DNA of 64,000 nt from contig ARYC01000157.1 in NCBI GenBank assembly GCA_000711775.1, positions 22,363 through 86,362 on the forward strand, in the 5' to 3' direction. Origin of the DNA: Oxytricha trifallax. Lineage: Eukaryota; Ciliophora; Spirotrichea; Sporadotrichida; Oxytrichidae. Positions 1-11,476 of this stretch are shown piece after piece (positions within the stretch are counted from its first letter, which is position 1; each line of letters opens with the position of its first letter). The notes beneath the pieces are model-generated. The model was given only the letters and a program-made list of their open reading frames with translations. It had not been told where the DNA came from and searched no databases. The translations under genes and the position numbers were made by a program.

Positions 1-299
1 AGCAAGTTCAGTAGACTTAATATTATTAGTAAATATTTAATGAAATATAGACAGTTTATGGAAAGTTTGAAGTATGATTAGCAAATAAAATACTTATTAA
101 ATTTAAGTTTTATTTTGAATCGAATATTTAGAACACAGGTTTATATTTTTTGAGTTAAATAACATTCTTTGTTTTTCAAATTACATAATTACAATTATAT
201 ATTAAATAGCTTTTAATTATAAAGATTTTACGAATGCATTATAAATTTTTTAAAATAAATTACTATTAAATTAATTATTTACCTTTTGTTATATATATT

Positions 300-2391
300 T
301 TCGAAAATGACTACAAACTCTAAAACCTGTAGATAGCAGATTAGAATCGAGACTTTAGATATTATTGCTATTATGGATTTATCTGTATCACCCTTGCGTG
401 AAAAACATCTTTTACTGTTATTATGAGTTTGCTCAAAATCAAAATATCTCACTTCTCAGGTTAATTAAGGGATATTAGCAAAGCGAAATTTAATTAAAAT
501 TGGCATGAACTACTTTAAAATCAATTAAGAGTTGAATTCAATTTATTATTTATATTAATAACTTCCATGATTATAATAATTTAATTATTTTCCTCAATCG
601 AATTTAATCCAACAATAATTAAATAAAATTGAGAGAAAATATTAAATGAGATGATAAGTTTGCGCATGCTAATAAGAACAAATGAGATTTGTCTTGTCTC
701 ATCTCGCCATTGTGCCTAAACATAGCATCAAGAAACTCACTATATCGAATTCTTAGTGACTTTTCTTCACTCATATGCTTTGAATCAGGTCTACGATAAG
801 GCACTGTCAAATTATTAGACAAAGAAGAGAATTAAATAATAGGCATCCAAGTTATCATCATCATTTCTCCAGTATATTAATAGAGAGATTTAGCACATTT
901 GATAGAGTTTATTTTAAAGAAGTCGGCTACGACATTAAATTAATTAAGAATTATAATTAAACGATCAAATAAAATATAATAAAATAAATAAACTAAAAAA
1001 ATTAAAACTTTTGGCATATTTGCCTCATTTGGAATAAGTCAATTAGAGAAAAGTAAAATATTTGTTATTAAATGCTTTTTATAAATATGTAAAATATATT
1101 GTTAAATTATCTTTATTTTTAATTTAGATATATAATGGCAGGTAATCTGCCTTGCTATTACTCTCCACTAACAATTCCTTGATTGTTGATCTCTCTTCCT
1201 TAAAGTCGCTTCATGAAGAATTTTTCAATTTCTATCTTAAATATGTTTGCCTCTAAATGCTAATATTTACCAAATGATATCTTATGTAAATGCTTCTTAG
1301 TCGATCTTCTTAACATCTCTAATGCAGTTTGATTCGTTGTATCATCATGCAAACTCTTAAGTTGAATTCTCAATAAATCTCTTGCCAATTGTATCACATT
1401 ATCTAAGTCTCTCTATAATATACTTAAAAAATGATGATATCGTTTTCCAAATGTGTCAAATTTATTTTTCATAGATCTCACTAAAATCAACCGGTCTTAT
1501 TAATAGTAAAGTCACCTACAACATAATAGTTAATTTAAAGAATAAATTTTGATCTTTAAGCATATCTGATTAGTGAAATTTTGCTGATTATTTTTTTCAA
1601 ATTTTTGATTTAATTCTCATATTTCCTAAAATCAATATTAATTTAGTAATTATGAGTAACTTTAAATTAAAATTTATACAAAATAATCAGCTGTAATGAG
1701 TAAATAATTAAATTGCCAATAAATAAATATTAAATTATAAAAAAAGTAAAACTTTAAATTTTATTTTTTCCCACCGTTTATCTGTAATAGTACTTCTTTA
1801 CGCTCTAATAACAAGAAAAATACTTAATTTTCCTAAAATAAATATGAATTGATTTACAATTCTTCATACATTGCTCATTCATTATGAGAAATTAATTTTA
1901 TTTCCGATAGTTTATTTAATTTTAAAATAAATCATTTATAAAAACTATTTTAGCTTTGTTTAAATTAGATTTTTCTCGAATTCGGTTCTAAATGATTTTG
2001 GTTATATTCAATGATGCCTGTAAGAAGCCTTAAATGAACCTATTTAATTTATAACCGAGGAATAGCTATAATAAGTTAATACTTTAATTGCCTTTGATTT
2101 ATCATAAAATAGTAAATTTTTAAAAATACTCTGATAGATTATGGTAAGAGAAATATAATTGCTTGCGAATGCACAAGAATAAGGTCATATTTTAAGATTG
2201 CCAGTCAGGTTTGCCAATCAAATCTTTTTGTAAATATACTTTTAATGTCAATTTTAAAGTTGGTTTACATTATAATTAAAATCATGCATACAATATAGTT
2301 ATAATAACTTGAATAAAGCTTCACTTATTTAAATGTAAAGTGAAGAACTTATACTTACTAGTCTTCTAACCGATACTTTGATTTTAGGCAT
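300..2391 (-). CDS. Interrupted germline gene, unrecognised product (at least five coding blocks)
   Basis: Minus-strand locus read with TAA/TAG = Gln. Blocks in transcript order: 2391-2248 (starts ATG, begins MPKIKVSVRRLVSI), 2096-1932 (55 codons to TGA), about 1500-1132 (contains RSMKNKFDTFGKRYHHF), 840-about 640 (contains VPYRRPDSKHMSEEKS) and about 460-300 (contains RYFDFEQTHNNSKRC). Between blocks the DNA is AT-richer and the frames close. This looks like MDS blocks separated by IESs. The third and fourth blocks join in phase through an ATTAT repeat; the other junctions were not resolved. The product is basic and hydrophilic, with no domain I recognise. It could also be a decayed gene, but the in-phase junction favours a real germline locus. 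The gene end lies at or beyond the low-coordinate side. Confidence 0.55.
636..840 (-). CDS. Coding block (MDS) following the ATTAT junction
   Basis: Minus-strand block of about 65 codons that continues the frame from the preceding block. It contains a basic, charged stretch (RRPDSKHMSEEKSLRIRYSE) followed by EFLDAMFRHNGEMRQD. The coding signal fades near 640. The next block (about 460-300) resumes in another frame after AT-rich DNA, so at least one more IES is expected between them. ATATTTT occurs near both edges but gives the wrong phase. Confidence 0.5.
841..1131 (-). other. Internal eliminated sequence (IES) with ATTAT pointers
   Basis: AT-rich, non-coding interval between two coding blocks. 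The 5-bp word ATTAT (minus strand) occurs at both borders, plus-strand positions 1132-1136 and 836-840. Removing one copy plus the interval joins the flanking reading frames in phase (…LPA then IIQF…). Short direct-repeat pointers kept once after excision are known for spirotrich IESs. The boundary is inferred from reading frame alone. Confidence 0.55.
1132..1500 (-). CDS. Coding block (MDS) of the interrupted gene, about 120 codons
   Basis: The longest block of the locus. On the minus strand it stays open through TTG/ATG near 1472 to the pointer at 1132-1136, with five in-frame TAG/TAA codons and a helical, basic sequence (for example NVIQLARDLLRIQLKSLHDD). GC content is visibly higher than in the DNA on both sides. 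The last codons before the junction read GRLPA. The block is continued after the IES by IIQFSSLSNN. Confidence 0.6.
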
Positions 2392-3174
2392 CTTTATCTA
2401 AAGTTAAGGAAGTTATAATGATGGAGTAAAATAGATTAGTAACATCAGACAAAATGCAATAAATTATAGATCTCATCATTAGATAACAAATTAAACAATT
2501 TAATAAATTGTGAGCATCATCGATATTAAATCAATTAATAATTATTATAAATGAATTAGTTTGGAGTTTAATAATTAGATTTATATAACTAATATCTTTT
2601 TATTTCATTTAATTACTAAATGTTTTATAATTTTAAATATAAATTAAAAATATTATACCTTTAAAATTTTTTAATAATCGAATATTAAATCCACGTTATA
2701 AAAATCAAATTTAATATTCTTATAAAAAGAAAAAGGTGGTTTTCCCTGATATACCTTATATTCTTGAAGTAGTCGAATAACCATATTAAATGTAAACAGG
2801 AAAAAGTATGTTAAAGATAAAGAATAAATAAACATATAAGGCTTATCAGAAAACTAGATTTATAATTAATCAAGCCGAATGGCCTCATTTTGATAATTTT
2901 ATTTTCCTAAATACTATAAAATGATTAATTAAAAGAATAAAGCTTAAAACTAAAAGGAAGTGCTCACAACATATGCGATTGATTTAAAACTAAAGGGTTA
3001 AGCGATAAAATAGTTGCTTTAGACTTAATTATTTAAAAAAAATTATCACTTAATGCTGAAGAAATCTATAATTTTTTATGCCTTGTAAAATATATAGAAT
3101 ATTTTAAATGAAATAAAATGCAATAAATTCTAATTATAAATCAAATTTTGTTATTTTGAATAGATAAACATAAT

Positions 3175-4660
3175 GCTCCACATATAATAAGACCCACCTA
3201 TCTTGCTATAACCAAGGAACAACTATCAAAGTTATTAAATTTAGAATTGTCGAGGAAAAATCAAACGAAGCCCCTCCACATCTACCAACGCGATTATAAC
3301 TATCACTTACTTACCTGATAGAAATAACACAGAGAACAGACTCAGGTTTAATAGCAGCAGCTAAAATAGACGATTTAGGATTTATGTAAAGTAAGATTAC
3401 TCGAGTGAAGGTGAAGATATCTTACTGGATTTGAACAATTTTCAGGTCTGTCAGGTCTCTATTAAGAGGTAGATGAAGTCTTAGATTGTGATGACTGACA
3501 GTGATACCATAGTTGTCAAAGGTCTGTATATACCTAGACTTACCAACCATTAACAAAAAAAAGTCGACAAAAAAAATAATACTTAATGAATTAATTAAGG
3601 AAACTAAACCTTAAATAATTAAAAATAATATCAAATAGTAAAACTAAGATTTCATACATAAACGTGAACACTAGGGAAGTTAACTTGGAGCAACGGAGGC
3701 ATAGTTATATGCAGATTATCAAGAATATGAGAATAAATATTAGAAAGTAGAGAATTAGTTTTATTCTAAATGGAATCATACCCTAACCTTTACAAGATAG
3801 TCTAAGAGATAGCTGTGGCTACTAGCCAGAACATAAATTTCAACACGAAAAATTATCAAGCTCTGCTTTAAAAAAGTGCCTCACATTCTCAAATGAAAAA
3901 ACCAAGAACAAAAATTTGAACGATCAAGGGAACTAAGGGAGTGAAGCAGATATTTTATATTATGTTAATATATTAATAAACAACTAAATGAGTCTCTTGA
4001 CCATAGAAGAATTAGCTATTGACAATTAAATAATCTCCATCAAAGAATCCTCAAATTCAAGACTCTTGCTAAACATGTAGGCTACATAAAAAACAAGTCA
4101 CCCAAGACATCGCTCAACTTAAAATCGTGACGTTTAAATCTTATTTTATGTTATTCATTTTTAATTTAAAATATACGAGTTCTCCTTAATAAACTAACTA
4201 AAAAAAGAATGATTAATAACCGGATTATCATTTCCGAGACAGATAAAAGAACAACTGAAACAGAAGTAGGAGATTTATAAACAAGAAAAACCAGAGATAA
4301 AAAACTAAAGAAATGGAAACCACCGAAAAAAGTGCATAATAGGTTTATATCCTAATCATGTTTTATTAGTAAGTAAGTTAAGACCTTGATACATGCTAAT
4401 TATTACTATTCTTTTCCAATTTTATAGAAATATTTGAGTAACAACCAATGATACTTCCACCTTTCTTAAATTAATAGAGCGGCGACCATTCAAACTGTAA
4501 CTCACCTATAAAAGCTGCTTACTTGAGATGCTAAGACAACGCAAAGAATGTTTTGAAGTTACCCTTTTTTCCTTTTCGTGTGTTAAAAAGTTGTTGAAGC
4601 TATAAAAAATAATAATGATAATTTTTTTATCACATTATCAGGCGCTATAGTTATGAAACT
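3175..4660 (+). pseudogene. Unrecognised interrupted or decayed coding region
   Basis: GC-richer stretch whose plus-strand frames are protein-like in successive pieces. 3190-3318 contains RPTYLAITKEQLSKLL and ends at TGA. It is followed in shifted frames by about 3320-3590 (contains DTIVVKGLYIPRLTNHQ), 3600-3894 (contains YADYQEYENKYQKVENQFYS), 3990-4200 (contains MSLLTIEELAIDNQ), and 4210-4660 (contains LIERRPFKLQLTYKS). Glutamine codons TAA/TAG are frequent throughout. No family was recognised. Either several IESs or indels separate the pieces, or it is a degraded retroelement ORF. Confidence 0.35.
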
Positions 4661-5279
4661 TTAAAAATATTAGTTTACTTATTTTGGTATTAAGTGTATT
4701 ATTTTAGCACTAGAGACTAGCATTATCTTAAAATATTGTCCAAAATAATGAAGCTAACAATATCCTTATTTAAAAATTCGTCAAGACATATTTGATAAGT
4801 TGTTATGGAAATTTTATTTTGTGATATTTAATGTTTATTAAAAAACGGTTTTAGCTCATTAAAGGTAAATAAAATCATTCTAGATTTATATGCAGATATT
4901 TAATGTTTTGTTTAATTTGCATAATAGAATCCCTTTGAAAGAGTTCTACTGCAATATGTAGAATATTTTACTAATTTACCTTACCAGATACTTGAAGATT
5001 TTGAGTTTTGTTAAGAATATCAGAATTAAAATCAGATCAAGCTTTTTAACTTTTTAAACATCAATAACAGAATTAATAATTGAATTTACTTTGTACTTCA
5101 TAAGTGTTTTTCACTTAATTGTTTATGGGAAATAAAATATGTTTATAGCTTATTGAGTTAATATTTCACTGAAATCAATGATTGAAAATACAACTAATAC
5201 AACATAAATTAACTGGAGCAATTAAGAATCAATAATAAAATTAAATAAATATTAAATAATTTAAACAAGGATAAATAAT
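4661..5279. other. AT-rich interval, nothing supported
   Basis: No long frame or repeat was recognised. The sequence is A/T-rich spacer between the decayed coding region and the GC-rich island. Confidence 0.4.
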
Positions 5280-5939
5280 ATGTGTATTATTAAATTAGAA
5301 CCCAACTTAATATACGAGATGACGAAATTCAACACTCAACCAAAGTCCATCCGTAGAGTTGCGTGGTAGTGGATTACCTTACTTGCAAACAAGCTCCGTT
5401 TCAAGTAGCAAGCCACTAGTGGTCTCGCTGGCCTGCTAGTTTAATATTATTTGAATTCTTAAATGGAGGCCCTCCGTGTTTCCATCGAGTTCTTCTTTCC
5501 TCTAGTTGAGAAAAACTTGGTTAAGTACCAATCCCAAGTCAAAAGATGGAAAACACAAAAGCAGAAATAAAACCAGCACGACCCAGTCGTCCTAGGAGAA
5601 TAAGACGCAGAAGAAGAAAATGATACTAAACCTCGACCCCATTAGACGGTACTGCTTCCTTTCCGTTCTAAGCCTGGAATCGGAGTCAACTTCGAGTATA
5701 AGCCTTATACTCCTATTAACTAGGTACCCATTAACCTTGACCTAGCTTAAGTCATGACGTCAAATAAAGATCCAGCCCGGTATATTTTAAAATCTGACCA
5801 GAATTTGATTACAGATCAGCAACCTAATCAATACTCGATTTACGCTGACATAGAAATGATGGATGACGACTTAGCTCTTGAGGACTCAGATCCTTCGGTC
5901 GTAGATTACGACCGTCATGTTAAGAAAAAACCTTCGTGA
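5280..5939 (+). CDS. Unrecognised protein, 219 codons, in a GC-rich island
   Basis: With TAA/TAG = Gln a single frame is open from ATG at 5280 to TGA at 5937-5939. A shorter product from ATG 5463 (158 aa) is possible. The island from about 5310 to 6070 is far richer in G+C than anything around it. The C-terminal part is acidic then basic (MMDDDLALEDSDPSVVDYD, then HVKKKPS); the middle is proline- and lysine-rich. No known domain was seen. Directly after about 130 bp of GC-rich trailer comes a long (TTTA)n tract. That arrangement resembles the 3' end of a non-LTR retrotransposon, but no reverse transcriptase is present, so this is only a possibility. An isolated MDS is another. Confidence 0.45.
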
Positions 5940-6072
5940 AAACGAATCAGCACTTTGCCCTGCTAGGGACATGCTGTACCAGGTAGAAGTTGGCTAAGCC
6001 ACACCTTCAAAAGGACTCTGTCCTTTCAAAAGTGATATGCTCAGGGGGTCTTGAACCCTCGATGCGAGTTAA

Positions 6073-6216
6073 TTATTATTTATTTATTATTATTTATTTA
6101 TTTATTTATTTATATATTTATTTATTTATTTATTTATATTTATTTATTTATTTATTTATTATTTATTTATATTATTTATTTATTTATTTATTATATTTTA
6201 TTTATTTATTTGATTT

Positions 6217-6312
<96 letters not shown>
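6073..6312 (+). repeat. (TTTA)n microsatellite
   Basis: About 240 bp of nearly perfect TTTA repeats with a few interruptions in the first half. It abuts the end of the GC-rich island. Apparent proteins here (repeats of Phe-Ile-Tyr-Leu) are translations of the microsatellite and are not genes. Confidence 0.95.
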
Positions 6313-6313
<1 letters not shown>

Positions 6314-6947
6314 TAATATGTGTATAAATAATGCAACAGACATTAACATAAAAATATCTACCAATCAAGAGCAAAGATACTAAGGTCTACAAATAAAAGT
6401 TATTTTGCAGTATCATAAAAAAAGAGAATTTAAAAATTAAATAAATTAGATGCAAAAAGTTTAGTTTATTAAAAAATATATAAATATCAAATTTAATTAT
6501 TAAAATACTAAAAAATAAAAAATATATAAATTAAATTTTAATTAACCTGTAATATTTAAATTGGCAAGCTATTAAAGTATAATTTGGAAAATAAGAAAAT
6601 GACTTCCAAAAAAAATAAAAGAATGATAAAAGAAACTAAAGATAATTAAGAACTTATAAAAGATAGAAATAAAAAAAATAAAAAATATTTGACTTTATAA
6701 TTTTAATAATAATATATATACATTAACGTCAAGGTTTTAATATGTATCACAGTTGAAAAAAATTTGCAAATGACTTAAAAATTTCAAATGCCTTCGATCA
6801 AAAGCTCTTTTAAGGTTTTATAATAAAAAGAGTGAACAATAAAGAATCAGCGATCAAATATAAATTTCATTTTTAGTTTAAAAAAATATATAAAATCTAA
6901 ATCAACTTATAAAAATTTACTACACATGCTGCAAAAAACATCAAAGA
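6313..6947. other. A-rich spacer
   Basis: Very A-rich sequence with no convincing frame and no repeat recognised. Confidence 0.4.
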
Positions 6948-7800
6948 TCATGCTAACTTATGATAATTAATTGCTTTATTATGATATGACACTGAACTAA
7001 GATTGTTTGAATATAAAATATACTTCAAGTATTGGTATTATTCAAAGCACGGTTTGTAAGAAGAGTTATTCTTCAGGTACTATTAAACAATTGCTCTACA
7101 ACGGATTTGACTTCGATTCAAGACTGTTGAAACATAAAATTTTAAAATGAAAATTTCATGCATTGTCACCAAACTATTTTAATACGTGGTGTAACTTTCG
7201 CATAGCTCAAGTAAAATAAGAAAATTTCTGTATATTCAAACCATGAAATCCAATTATAACTATCATTTAATAGCTCAACATTAGTTGCTTCACCCCCTAT
7301 TCGATATATAGAAACGAATGTTCGAACAAAAAATTATAGAAATTTATAGCAATATATTTAAACAAATTTATTACGTGTTTGCAACATCTACCAAGAGCAT
7401 GTTTACATTTATCCATACCACGGCATTTAAGAGATGGTTATTTATAGGTTCTATTTAGCAATGACTCTTTCAGGTTTTTGACATTAAACAAAGATTTTTC
7501 TTGATCATATTAATTTAATTAGATATTCTAAAGCAATGCCAACAAATATTATTTAAACGGATGCAAAATCTTTCCTATCATGATTTCCTATGTTTTTAAG
7601 TGATCCAGAGCTCTACATGCAAGAAGAAATACCATTTAGGTGCTGTTAAGTAGCATTTTCACCAGAGTTATAGCATTTCTTCAGTGATTAAAAAGGATTC
7701 CAGCTATCAAATATAAATTCTTCATTTGTTTACATTATAATATTATTAATTTTTATCTTTGTTACAAATCAATTACGTCATGTAGTGCAATTTCTCCCAT
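6948..7800 (-). CDS. Interrupted germline gene, unrecognised product
   Basis: Minus-strand coding pieces read with the ciliate code. Start ATG at 7800 gives MGEIALHDVIDLQQRQK. A second frame at about 7735-7505 contains FDSWNPFQSLKKCYN and a Cys/Ser-rich part. A third at about 7475-7210 contains CRGMDKCKHALGRCCKH, a cysteine-rich motif. A fourth at about 7215-6948 contains LNRSQIRCRAIVQQYLKN and ends at TGA 6948-6950. The pieces lie in different frames, consistent with IESs or with decay. GTTTAA occurs near two borders but does not restore phase. The cysteine cluster could be a metal-binding site; no family is assigned. Confidence 0.45.
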
Positions 7801-9109
7801 GGCCAGTCAAATCTATATTTTAATTATATGCTGATTTTATATATAAACTGGTATAAATATTATCCTTTTGATAAAACTTTTAATTACATATTAAATATTA
7901 ACAATAATTCAAACAAAAACTTAATTTATCCTCAAAATATTTGAAACATTTAGTTACGCATCTTAATTTAATTTATTGTTTACGCTGATTAAGATTTTTT
8001 AATAATTTTATTAAAAAGAAATTAAATAATAAAAAAACCAATCATTTAATAAAATTTAAAATTTGAAATTTGATCTAAATTAAAATGCAGCACTAATATA
8101 AAATAATAATATAGTTTTCATTATAAGTAAAAAAAATTACTTTAGTAAAATAATAATTTTTAAATTATCAGAGATATTTTGGCTATTGAGTAAATGCAGA
8201 TCTTTATTTGTAAATGTTTTATAGAAGTATAAGATATAAAGTATAGTAATAAATTAATTTTCATTTCATTTTTAAAAAGCTTGAACCATACAATAAAGTC
8301 ATAATCCTTTAAGAATCAAGAAAATTTGATAATAATTTATTTTTTTAAATAGTGCTAGACAAGTATATATACAATTATAGAGTAAGTAAAAATTAATCCG
8401 TTTAAATTAGGATGGTGCTGCATTGCATTTCAATTATTAAGAAATACAACATTCTTAGAAAGTAGGTAGTTCCTTTAATTATCAGTATCACTTAAAAAAG
8501 TATTTACCATTTATATTAATTTATTAGGAATGTAAATGTATAGTACAATTTCTTATAATTTTTTTATTCTAACATAAAAAATTTAATATGAATGATTTTT
8601 ATAAATTAATCAATTGAAATCCATAAACCTTTTGTTGTCTAAATTAAATAGCAGATTTAAGTAGTTTCTAAGAGTCTCCTACGCAATAAAGAAATCTCAT
8701 AGACAGCTACTATTAATATTTTAAAATTTATTTACTTCTTAATATAATAGCTCATATAAATTACTTAATAAATTTAATCTTTCTTCTAAGAAAATATATT
8801 TATTTTAAATAATGAAGATTCGGAAAATCACTTCAAGCATGAATTAAAATTATAAAACACCAATAATAATAATAATAGACTAGCAAATAATTCACATTAA
8901 TTCAAATTATTTTGACAAAATTGTGTGTGTTAGAAATAAAATATAAACCCCATTAATCTGTAAAGAACACACATTTTTTAAACAAGCAAAAATTGGAGTT
9001 GATAACATAAATATAAGTATAGTAATAAAAATTAACCATATAGGATCTAAGGGACCCCGATTATAGACTGGTAAGAGAGCAAATGCATTATGAATTCAAC
9101 TTTTTCTGT
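7801..9109. other. AT-rich interval, nothing supported
   Basis: No frame longer or more protein-like than expected for AT-rich DNA with a single stop codon. A short GC-richer patch lies near 8400-8500 but could not be assigned. Confidence 0.35.
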
Positions 9110-9265
9110 TCATATTAGACATAATATGTTTCTTCTTCTTCTTTTCCTGTTTCTCAGGTATACTTGCTTTAATCTTATCATATTAGGGATTATTATGATA
9201 AGGTTTTCCTTATCATATCTCCACTCAACTCCAACTGTGGAGAATAAGAAATAATAAAATACTAA
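9110..9265 (-). CDS. Short coding block with a basic tail
   Basis: Minus-strand frame ending at TGA 9110-9112. It contains VGVEWRYDKENL and ends in a strongly basic stretch (LRNRKRRRRNILCLI), which could be a nuclear localisation signal. Glutamine codons are absent here, so the ciliate code is not needed. It may be a single MDS of a larger gene. The stretch to 9615 has small inverted repeats around TTATCATA but no other gene. Confidence 0.25.
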   Translation of the reverse strand, partial: LVFYYFLFSTVGVEWRYDKENLIIIIPNMIRLKQVYLRNRKRRRRNILCLI

Positions 9266-9615
9266 AAAAACCTGAATAATTAATGAAAATCCTTTAGTTT
9301 TATATTTATTATTATTTAAAGCTGAAAATTCTTTAGTTAATACTAGGGAGATAAATGATATAATATAAATATAAAAGGAAAGTTACTTGAAACTTATATT
9401 GAATTTGACTATTAATTATTATTATTTAATGCTGAATGGGATTGTTAGTTAATTAAGGAAGCTGAGGAAATTATGTACGATGCAATTAACAGTCACATTT
9501 GTGTTAACTTGGGTATGTCTTTGATGATTTCACAAAGTAATTTTAAAAATTATTGTTCTTAATATATCATTTTTCGAATCCTATAATCAAAAGATTTAAC
9601 AAATCTAATATCAAG

Positions 9616-11268
9616 ATGGAGGAATAAAAATAGAGATTACACCATCAGAGAGACAATCAACAACAGTTCAGCCGAGGGAGAGGGTACAGAGATAACAACG
9701 GTTAAAAGAAGGCATAGTTTTGGTAGAAAGTGAAGGAAATCAGATTTGACCATAGAGATAGGAGTAAAGACTAAGAAGCCATAGGAATAAGGGAAGACAG
9801 AGGCTAGAAAGTCCCACTAAACAAACAATTGGGATTCAAAAGCAGACTGAAGATTGGACAATCAAATCCAAGCAAGAAAATCAACAAGACGCAACCTTAG
9901 AGAACTTTATATGACAGACACGAAGACGGCTCAGCCTGTGTACAAGCAGATTAGATGTAACTGAAGAACCTGATAGACCTATCAGAAGTCAAATGTCAAG
10001 ACTTTGACAAAATCATACATGCGAAGAAGGGGTGGTAGCCACTTGTCACGAGAATGGTAGTGATAGTATGCTGCCCAAGCACTAAAAGCAAAATAGAGAA
10101 AGCTTTGGTCAGAAGAATACAGGATAGGGAAGAGGCGAGGAGAAAAGGGATGAGAGAACAAGACTTGTGGTCAGAAAAACAATAGAATCATTGGAGAGAA
10201 ATCAACGAGAAGTGGCAACACGAGGACATGATGCACGGAAGACACATTCAAGAGGAAACCATGGAAGTGTGTCTGAGACAAATAGAAGAAGCTCAGTTTT
10301 GTGACTAGAAGATATCAAGGATGATACTACCACCTATAGTCATGAACGACAAGGGAGTAGCTTAGATTGAGAAACTTATTGGGGCAACGAACTGGAAAAT
10401 AGAAAACAGCAGATTCTGGAGAGAATCATAAGATGTTAAGAGTGTAATAATCCCAATTAGCTGTCAGAGCATCTTGAAGAATTGCAGGAACTGGGTGGTA
10501 CTTAAAATCGACAAGGACGCAGGACAAGTAGAGATCTACGATACGAGAAGGGAAATAGGGAGCCTCGCGATAATCCAGAAACACTTGGATCAAATAAACC
10601 AAATGATGGTTGAAATCATGGGTAGAGAGTACCAGGTAGAAAAGATACAATACAAACCTGAGACCAATTAAGTGAGAGACCCGGAAGACTGCGGACTAAT
10701 ATCAATCCTGATAATGAATCACCTCGCGTTGGAACTCAGAGGAGAGCCAGTATTCCAAATATTTTCACAAGACTGGATAAAGATGTAGAGATACTATCTT
10801 CTATTCAACCTGGAGGTCGGCCACATGAAAATGGAGATTGGGAAATCAGGCGTTAATATTCAGGAAAGAGATTTGGAGCAGATCACAAACAAGAGAAATG
10901 AAACACTCTGGCAAGAAGAGAACAGATCAGAGTAAACTTACTTCAATACGTAAGTGGATACATGGGATGAGCTAGTCTTAAATAGCGTACGCTAATCTCA
11001 TATGGAACTCTACAAGGGAGACAACGAAGGGAACTTCAGCGAAATAGATGAAAACCCAACAGTAGTCGATGATTACATTTTCCCAAAAAAGTTAGACAAC
11101 GATGGAAGCATTCGGAGTGGAATAATCAAGCCAAGACTCGTCCAGAACACAACATCTAATTAGGCGACAAACATTTCAGCAGTGGAGCAAACAGACAAGA
11201 TGGAAGTGGGAGACCAGAAACAAAACTTAAATGAGGAAGAGGAAGGACAATAGGATAAATAATATTGA
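9616..11268 (+). CDS. Ulp1/C48-like cysteine protease domain protein, 550 aa, uninterrupted
   Basis: One open frame from ATG 9616 to TGA 11266-11268 with many in-frame TAG/TAA (Gln) codons and no IES. Residues 1-130 are basic and Gln/Arg-rich. About 130-240 are charged and helical (contains NEKWQHEDMMHGRH). The protease-like region follows from about residue 250: NWVVLKIDKDAGQVEIYDTR matches the Ulp1 His-Trp/Asp block, then PEDCGLISIL matches the catalytic Cys block, with a Gln seven residues before the Cys (the family usually has Gln about six before). The expected catalytic His is Asn in this alignment, so activity is doubtful. The C-terminal 120 residues are acidic. Ulp1-type enzymes cleave SUMO or ubiquitin-like tags. 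An uninterrupted gene could be a one-MDS gene or a micronucleus-limited gene. Confidence 0.7.
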
Positions 11269-11345
11269 GTGATAATTGTAAGGATTTACATTTCGCATTC
11301 TATATCTCAACAGTGTATTTGAGAATTTATATTTACCTTAAGTTA

Positions 11346-11362
11346 TTATCTATCTATCTATA
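11346..11362. repeat. Short (CTAT)n microsatellite
   Basis: Four to five units of TATC/CTAT just downstream of the protease-like gene. Confidence 0.6.
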
Positions 11363-11476
11363 TCATTTTGCTCACGATATATATATCTTTTGGTAAAATG
11401 GTAATCCTCAAATAAAATTTCTGGGGCGTCCAAGTTAACTTGAAGGAAAATAGGAATATGGGTTTCTGGTAAAATA

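Noticed and set aside
600-640. ATATTTT as pointer between the last two blocks of the first locus
   Set aside because: The phase does not match across the junction.
5970-6065. tRNA-like A and B box words on the minus strand (TGGCTTAGCC, GGTTCAAGACC)
   Set aside because: They lie in the wrong order for a tRNA or tRNA-derived SINE, and no cloverleaf forms.
5990-6383. Apparent ORFs rich in Phe-Ile-Tyr-Leu
   Set aside because: They are translations of the (TTTA)n microsatellite.
7470-7560. GTTTAA as an IES pointer in the 6.9-7.8-kb gene
   Set aside because: It occurs near both block edges, but joining there does not keep the reading frame.
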